From: an uncultured Prevotellaceae bacterium
GTDB taxonomy: Bacteria > Bacteroidota > Bacteroidia > Bacteroidales > Bacteroidaceae
NCBI GenBank assembly: GCA_900316685.1
Contig: ONDS01000002.1
Span: forward strand, 103,667-167,666
Direction of reading: 5' to 3'
Length of the DNA stretch: 64,000 nt
How positions within the stretch are numbered: position 1 is the first letter of the stretch; the number at the start of each line of letters is the position of its first letter. Below, in pieces: positions 54,849 to 64,000 of this stretch. The notes beneath the pieces are model-generated. The model made no database searches. It was given only the letters and a program-made list of their open reading frames with translations, and was not told the origin of the DNA. A program made the translations under genes and the position numbers.

Positions 54849-54903
54849 TTAACGAAAATGCTTAAATGATTGGTAATGAGTGACAGCGTATCGGCGTTTT
54901 TAT

Positions 54904-54911
54904 TATTTTTG
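54904..54911 (+). promoter_or_regulatory. -7 box of the LacI-family regulator
   Basis: TATTTTTG, 19 bases before the ATG at 54930. No -33 box. Confidence 0.6.
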
Positions 54912-54929
54912 CATTCACAATCGTTACCT

Positions 54930-55955
54930 ATGGATAAACTCAGCCCCATCACGATGAAGGATATCGCACAGGCACTCGGCGTGTCGGTGGCGACGGTATC
55001 GCGTGCACTCAAGGACAGCCCGCGCATCAGTCCCGAACGAAGGGAACTGATCCAGGCTTACGCGCGCGAACATAATTTTATACCTAACGTGATAGCCGAG
55101 TCGCTGCGCTTCAGCCGAGTGAAGCCGTTGCGCATTATCGGTGTCATCATACCCCAGTTCACCCATTTCTATTTCTCGTCCATACTCAGCGGCATCGAGC
55201 AGGAGGCCTCCACGCATGGATACCGGCTCATGGTGGCGCAGAGCAACGAGCAGTACCAGCGCGAGGTGGCCATTTGCCAGTCGTTCTACGAGAACAAGGT
55301 GTGCGGCATCATCGTTTCGCAGGCCAAGGACACGATGAAGTACGACCATTTCCAGCGACTCATCGACAATGGGGTGCCTTTGGTGTTCTACGACCGTATC
55401 TGTACGGGCGTGGATGCCAGCCGTGTGGTGGTCGACGACTACCAGGGGGCTTACAATGCGGTGAAACACCTCATCGACACTGGATGCCGGCGCATCGCCT
55501 ATTATGGCGCATCGATGAACCTGGAGATATCCAAGAACCGTTACAATGGTTACCACGACGCACTCACACGCCACGGACTGAAGCCCGACGAACGCTTTAT
55601 CAGGTATTGCGACAACCGCGACGATGCGGAGACCATCACCCCCGAGATCCTGCAGATGGATGACAGGCCCGATGCCTTCTTTGCCATCAACGACGATACG
55701 GCCATCGGCATCATGTATACCGCCAAGCGCATGGGGCTGAGCGTGCCGGGCGATATCTCCATCTGCGGCTTCACCAACGGACAACGGGCGGTGGCCTGCG
55801 ACCCCATGCTCACCACCGTCGAGCAGCGCGGCCACGTGGTGGGTGAGGAGGCGGCCAACATCCTTATTGGTAAGGTGGAGGGCAACATACCCATGGAGAA
55901 GGTCGAGAAACGTGTGGTGCGCACACGCCTCATCATCAGGGGAAGCACGAGGTAG
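54930..55955 (+). CDS. LacI-family transcriptional regulator of the starch genes
   Basis: A 341-residue LacI protein. The HTH is at about 8-55 (MKDIAQALGVSVATVSRALKDSPRISPERR), with the hinge helix at NVIAESLRF. A periplasmic-binding-protein-like effector domain follows (IGVIIPQFTHFYFSSILSGIEQEA to DISICGFTNGQRAVACDPMLTTVEQ). The start at MDKLSPI is fixed by the -7 box 19 bases upstream. It is divergent from susC across a single palindrome. The operator geometry suggests activation, probably with a maltooligosaccharide effector; this is inference. Confidence 0.92.
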   Translation: MDKLSPITMKDIAQALGVSVATVSRALKDSPRISPERRELIQAYAREHNFIPNVIAESLRFSRVKPLRIIGVIIPQFTHFYFSSILSGIEQEASTHGYRLMVAQSNEQYQREVAICQSFYENKVCGIIVSQAKDTMKYDHFQRLIDNGVPLVFYDRICTGVDASRVVVDDYQGAYNAVKHLIDTGCRRIAYYGASMNLEISKNRYNGYHDALTRHGLKPDERFIRYCDNRDDAETITPEILQMDDRPDAFFAINDDTAIGIMYTAKRMGLSVPGDISICGFTNGQRAVACDPMLTTVEQRGHVVGEEAANILIGKVEGNIPMEKVEKRVVRTRLIIRGSTR

Positions 55956-55967
55956 AAAGCATGGTTC

Positions 55968-56075
55968 CTATAGCATCTATAGGCTCTATAGTTTCTATAG
56001 CATCTATAGTTTCTATAGCATCTATAGTTTCTATAGCATCTATAGTTTCTATAGTCTCTATCGCATCTATAATAT
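55968..56075. repeat. 9-bp array (CTATAGCAT / CTATAGTTT)
   Basis: Twelve units of nine bases between the regulator and transporter genes, most beginning with the palindrome CTATAG. The same family recurs at 58104-58175. Confidence 0.9.
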
Positions 56076-56099
56076 CAACTATAAAATATAATAATCATT

Positions 56100-57404
56100 A
56101 TGGTACAGAAACCCGATCTTTCCTTTTGGAAATTGTGGAACCTGAGTTTCGGATTTTTCGGCGTGCAGATAGCTTATGCGTTGCAGAGTGCCAACATCTC
56201 ACGTATCTTCCGCACTTTGGGGGCCGACCCCCACAGCCTGAGTTTCTTCTGGATTCTGCCCCCGCTCATGGGCATCCTGGTGCAACCCATCGTGGGTTCG
56301 CTCTCCGACAAGACATGGTGTCGTTTCGGACGACGCATTCCTTACCTCTTCGTGGGGGCTGCCGTGGCCGTGGCGGTCATGTGCCTGCTGCCCAACTCGG
56401 GCTCTCTTGGCTTGTCCATCTCGGCGGTCATGATTTTCGGACTGCTCATGCTCATGTTGCTCGATACAAGTATCAACATGGCCATGCAACCCTTCAAAAT
56501 GCTGGTAGGCGACATGGTCAACGAGCGCCAGAAGGCGAAGGCCTATTCCATACAGTCGTTCCTCTGCAATGCGGGTAGCGTGGTGGGATTCCTCTTCCCC
56601 TTCATCTTCACATGGATAGGTCTGCAGAACACCGCTCCCGAGGGTGTCGTGCCCGAGTCGGTGGTTTGGTCGTTCTATGTCGGCGCGCTCATTCTCATCC
56701 TCTGCGTCATCTACACGACGATGAAGGTGAAGGAATGGAACCCGCAGCAATACCGCATGTACAACCCGGTGAACGAGGAGAATGAGACGAAGGCCAACTG
56801 GTTTACGTTGTTGAAGAACGCCCCGTCTACGTTCTGGAAAGTCGGTCTCGTGCAGTTCTTCTGCTGGTCGGCGTTCCTCTATATGTGGACCTATGTGGTC
56901 GATGCCGTATCGCTCACCGTGTGGGGTACGGCGGATGCGGCCACCGAGGCTTATCAGACGGCGGGCAACTGGACGGGCGTGCTCTATGCCATACAGGCGT
57001 TGGGCAGTGTGGCCTGGGCGGCCATCCTGCCGCAGTTCAAGAACACCAAGTTGGCGTATGCCGCCAGTCTGGTGCTGGGAGGCATCGGCTTCGCCCTCAT
57101 ACCCCTCTGTCCCGGACAGTATTTGCAGATCGTTCCCTTCCTGCTCATCGGTTGTGGATGGGCGGCGATGCTCGCCATGCCCTTCACCTTCGTGACCAAC
57201 GCCTTGCAGGGATATGGCCACATGGGCGCTTACTTAGGCCTGTTCAACGGCACCATCTGTCTGCCCCAGATCATCGCAGCCCTCCTCGGAGGCGTCATCC
57301 TCAATTTGGTGGGCGGTGTGCAGAGTAACATGATGTTCGTGGCGGGTGCTCTCCTCATCTGCGGAGCCTGCGCCGTAACTATCATCAGGGATAAAACGAA
57401 TTAA
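56100..57404 (+). CDS. MFS sugar transporter, SLC45/GPH-like
   Basis: A 434-residue inner-membrane carrier with about twelve hydrophobic helices. FWKLWNLSFGFFGVQIAYALQSANISRIFRTLGA, PPLMGILVQPIVGSLSDKTWCRFGRRIPY (the MFS loop motif between helices 2 and 3) and DTSINMAMQPFKMLVGDMV are typical of the maltose/sucrose carriers beside Bacteroidetes sus loci. It would take up maltose or maltooligosaccharides from the periplasm. It lies downstream of the LacI gene and may be cotranscribed with it. Confidence 0.88.
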   Translation: MVQKPDLSFWKLWNLSFGFFGVQIAYALQSANISRIFRTLGADPHSLSFFWILPPLMGILVQPIVGSLSDKTWCRFGRRIPYLFVGAAVAVAVMCLLPNSGSLGLSISAVMIFGLLMLMLLDTSINMAMQPFKMLVGDMVNERQKAKAYSIQSFLCNAGSVVGFLFPFIFTWIGLQNTAPEGVVPESVVWSFYVGALILILCVIYTTMKVKEWNPQQYRMYNPVNEENETKANWFTLLKNAPSTFWKVGLVQFFCWSAFLYMWTYVVDAVSLTVWGTADAATEAYQTAGNWTGVLYAIQALGSVAWAAILPQFKNTKLAYAASLVLGGIGFALIPLCPGQYLQIVPFLLIGCGWAAMLAMPFTFVTNALQGYGHMGAYLGLFNGTICLPQIIAALLGGVILNLVGGVQSNMMFVAGALLICGACAVTIIRDKTN

Positions 57405-57410
57405 TCAATC

Positions 57411-57499
57411 GGAGTAATCGGATTGCTCTGATTATTCCGATAACTCTGATAACTTTGATTATTCCGATTACTCCGATTATTCTGATTACTCCGACCATT
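57411..57499. repeat. 9-bp array (GATTATTCC / GATTACTCC)
   Basis: Nine or so imperfect units fill the whole gap between the MFS stop and the ATG of the PAP2 gene. Confidence 0.8.
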
Positions 57500-58069
57500 A
57501 TGAGAAAACTTCTCCTTATACTCTCGCTCCTCGTAGCCACTACTCTTTCCGCACAGGACAAGAAATACCATGGCGACGGTCCCGACGATGTGCTGCAATA
57601 TGTGCCTTTCGCCTCGGTGTTCGCCCTGAAGGCTCTGGGTGTGGAAAGCGAAAGCTCATGGAAAAGGATGGGCATCAACGTAGGCGCTTCCTATGTGTTG
57701 TCGGCGGGTGTGGCCTGGGTGCTCAAACATACCGTCAAGGAAGAGCGGCCCGACGGCACCGACGACAGGGCCTTTCCCTCCGGCCATAGTACCATCGCCT
57801 TTGCGGGTGCACACGCCTTGCACAAGGAGTATGGTCACCTGAGTCCCTGGATATCCGTGGCGGGCTATACCGTGGCCACCTTCACGGCGGTCGACCGCGT
57901 AGCCCGTAACCGCCATCACTGGTACGATGCCGTGGCGGGCGCTGCCATCGGCATCCTGGGCACCGAGGCGGCCTACTGGCTGTGCGACAAGATCACCGGC
58001 TGGAATGAGAAAGGTAATTATCGCGTGGGCGTATCGCCAGGAGGCATATCCCTCGCCATAGGGCTATAG
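57500..58069 (+). CDS. PAP2-family phosphatase, exported
   Basis: A 189-residue protein starting at MRKLLLILSLL with a signal peptide to about residue 19. All three PAP2 motifs are present: KHTVKEERPDG, FPSGHST and RVARNRHHWYDAVAG. Family members remove phosphate from phosphatidic acid, undecaprenyl pyrophosphate or lipid A. The substrate is open. Its place inside a starch locus has no obvious reason and may be incidental. Confidence 0.88.
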   Translation: MRKLLLILSLLVATTLSAQDKKYHGDGPDDVLQYVPFASVFALKALGVESESSWKRMGINVGASYVLSAGVAWVLKHTVKEERPDGTDDRAFPSGHSTIAFAGAHALHKEYGHLSPWISVAGYTVATFTAVDRVARNRHHWYDAVAGAAIGILGTEAAYWLCDKITGWNEKGNYRVGVSPGGISLAIGL

Positions 58070-58074
58070 CTTCT

Positions 58075-58102
58075 GTAGGGGCGGTGCCTTGTGCCCGCCC
58101 GC
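58075..58102. repeat. 28-bp dispersed repeat, inverted copy of 41522-41549
   Basis: GTAGGGGCGGTGCCTTGTGC, continuing to CCGCCCGC. It is an exact inverted match to the sequence at 41522-41549. Confidence 0.75.
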
Positions 58103-58103
58103 T

Positions 58104-58175
58104 CTATAGCATCTATAGCATCTATAGCATCTATAGCATCTATAGTTTCTATAGTCTCTATAGTTCCTATAGTTT
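58104..58175. repeat. 9-bp array (CTATAGCAT and related units)
   Basis: Eight units of nine bases, same family as 55968-56075. Confidence 0.9.
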
Positions 58176-58179
58176 CCCC

Positions 58180-58211
58180 AAAAAGGAATGCAAACGTTTG
58201 CATTCCTTTTT
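58180..58211. promoter_or_regulatory. 32-bp perfect palindrome with LacI-type operator core
   Basis: Arms of 16 bases beginning AAAAAGGAATGC, with TGCAAACGTTTGCA at 58189-58202 in the middle. The core edge is 55 bases from the malQ -7 box. The T-run at its right end also makes it look like an intrinsic terminator for the PAP2 gene, so it may serve both roles. Confidence 0.7.
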
Positions 58212-58256
58212 GCATAAAACTTCACCTTATTTATAACAACGTAGGGTAATTATTCG

Positions 58257-58264
58257 TAATTTTA
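58257..58264 (+). promoter_or_regulatory. malQ -7 box, weak
   Basis: TAATTTTA, one base off TAnnTTTG, about 28 bases ahead of the ATG. No -33 box. Confidence 0.45.
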
Positions 58265-58291
58265 CCGCATAATTACTAACCAACAACTACT

Positions 58292-63195
<4,904 letters not shown>

Positions 63196-63212
63196 CGTGT
63201 TCTGCGACAAGG

Positions 63213-63452
63213 TATGCTGTCAGTCGTCGGATTATCTATGCTGTCCGTCGTAGGATTATCTATGCAGTCAGTAGTAGGATTATCTATGCTGTCCGTAGTA
63301 GGATTATCTATGCTGTCCGTAGTAGGATTATCTATGCAGTCAGTAGTAGGAGTATCTATGCTGTCCGTAGTAGGATTATCTCTGCTGTCAGTAGTAGGAG
63401 TAACTATGCTGTCCGTAGTAGGATTATCTCTGCTGTCAGTAGTAGGAGTAAC
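63213..63452. repeat. Ten-copy 24-bp tandem repeat
   Basis: Ten units with the pattern TATGCTGTCCGTAGTAGG plus ATTATC, no spacers. Units 7-8 and 9-10 are identical pairs, a 48-bp higher-order copy. The 24-base period leaves open frames on both strands (MLSVVGLS on plus, PTTDSIDN-like on minus), which are repeat artefacts. It directly abuts the palindromic element at 63458. Confidence 0.95.
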
Positions 63453-63511
63453 TTCCTCCCCTCCTTTTCCAAAGGAGGGGCAGGGGTGGTTTGTAAAACA
63501 ATGTCCCAACC
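63453..63511 (+). mobile_element. Palindromic element, left of the DUF559 gene
   Basis: CCCCTCCTTT-TCC-AAAGGAGGGG (63458-63480), then CAGGGGTGGTTTGTAAAACA and CCCAACC. It is almost identical to 24884-24935. Confidence 0.65.
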
Positions 63512-63520
63512 TTATTCCCC

Positions 63521-63892
63521 ATGTATACATCAGCCAAGTCTAACCCCAAATCGCAAAAGGATTTCCGAAGACATCTCCGGAACAACCTGACCCCAGCCGA
63601 AATCACACTCTGGGGTTACTTGAAGAATGGTCAGGTGGGAGGGTATAAATTCCGTCGCCAACATGGATTGGGACAGTATGTGATGGATTTCTATTGCCCA
63701 GAGCTGAAATTATGTGTAGAGCTGGATGGCGAAGTGCATGACTCGGAGCAAGCCTTCAACCATGATGAGGAGAGGACTGCTTTTCTTCAGGAAAACGGGA
63801 TATCAGTACTTCGGTTTGAGAATTACATTGTAAGAGAGGACATCCAAGCTATAATCAATGCTATTTTGTTGTTTGCAGAAGAAAGGAAATAA
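63521..63892 (+). CDS. DUF559 endonuclease-like protein
   Basis: A 123-residue protein of the DUF559 family, related to very-short-patch-repair and restriction-like endonucleases. Seen: LRNNLTPAEITLWGYLKNGQVGGYKFRRQHGLGQYVMDFYCPELKLCVELDGEVH, here given by its key parts: Arg45-Arg46, Asp56, Glu67 and Asp69 in the PD-(D/E)XK-like core, and RFENYIVREDI near the end. Inverted palindromic elements flank the gene on both sides (63458-63480 and 63935-63957). It may act on those elements, as REP-associated transposases do; this is inference. Confidence 0.85.
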   Translation: MYTSAKSNPKSQKDFRRHLRNNLTPAEITLWGYLKNGQVGGYKFRRQHGLGQYVMDFYCPELKLCVELDGEVHDSEQAFNHDEERTAFLQENGISVLRFENYIVREDIQAIINAILLFAEERK

Positions 63893-63901
63893 GAGATGAA
63901 T

Positions 63902-64000
63902 AGCAGTCGAACATTTTTGACAAACCACCCCTCACCCCTCCTTTGGAAAAGGAGGGGAGTGGGAAGCAGTCGAACATTTTTGACAAACCACCCCTCACCC
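63902..64000 (-). mobile_element. Palindromic elements, right of the DUF559 gene
   Basis: CCCCTCCTTT-GGA-AAAGGAGGGG at 63935-63957 with ACAAACCACCCCT on its left, i.e. the left element in the opposite orientation. AGCAGTCGAACATTTTTGAC at 63902 repeats at 63965, a 63-base period, so a second copy begins and is cut by the window edge. Confidence 0.65.

Noticed and set aside
63213-63452. CRISPR-like array
   Set aside because: The 24-bp units are contiguous with no unique spacers and there are no cas genes.
63214-63543. 109-residue repeat protein (MLSVVGLS units)
   Set aside because: The frame exists only because the repeat period is a multiple of three; it runs into the palindromic element and has no start signals.

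Overview
The window looks like a chromosome segment of a Bacteroidales species, most likely Prevotellaceae. The evidence is the starch SusC/D/E/F locus, the type IX secretion genes porU and porV, a TPR-sensor hybrid two-component regulator, Bacteroidetes-type promoters (TAnnTTTG -7 box, TTTG -33 box about 19 bp upstream) and lipoproteins with acidic residues after the lipidated cysteine. No rRNA, tRNA or CRISPR array was seen. The species cannot be named from this sequence alone.

Layout. 1-7.1 kb, all minus strand: a partial lipoprotein, a HAD phosphatase, pgi (with three tandem promoters), an A1S_2505-like protein, gpsA and lysS. 7.7-12 kb, plus: menaquinone genes menI-menF-menD-menB. 12.1-14.8 kb, minus: an FMN-binding protein, ddh and a PD-(D/E)XK protein with eight heptad repeats. 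14.9-15.1 kb: the 3' remnant of a FISUMP-domain gene. 15.3-18.5 kb, plus: rplM-rpsI and rpsB-tsf behind structured leaders. 18.5-24.6 kb, plus: an FAH-family protein, porU, porV and ispF. 24.6-25.5 kb: a repeat field and a candidate small RNA with its own promoter and terminator. 25.5-34.4 kb: two glycosyltransferases, an M23/LysM peptidase, recG, a DJ-1 protein, nadK and an ABC exporter.

34.4-41.3 kb, minus: a GH53 endo-galactanase, an operon of three tandem coiled-coil lipoproteins plus an OmpA-family protein, and a small AraC-type regulator. 41.7-63.2 kb is the starch/maltodextrin region: a hybrid two-component regulator, a secreted GH13 amylase, susF, susE, susD and susC on the minus strand; then on the plus strand a divergent LacI regulator, an MFS sugar transporter, a PAP2 phosphatase, a GH77 4-alpha-glucanotransferase and a GH97 alpha-glucosidase (susB). 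The likely flow is surface binding and cutting of starch, SusCD import, periplasmic hydrolysis by SusB, inner-membrane uptake by the MFS carrier and cytosolic processing by MalQ. Three copies of a TGCAAnCGnTTGCA-type palindrome lie 55-56 bp from the -7 boxes of susC, the LacI gene, the amylase and malQ, and none of these four promoters has a clear -33 box. That spacing suggests one LacI-family activator controls the whole set.

The right end holds a ten-copy 24-bp tandem repeat next to a DUF559 nuclease gene that is flanked by inverted palindromic elements. A solo copy of the same element lies at 24.9 kb. This is the best candidate for an undescribed mobile element. Arrays of 7/14-bp and 9-bp units fill many intergenic gaps.
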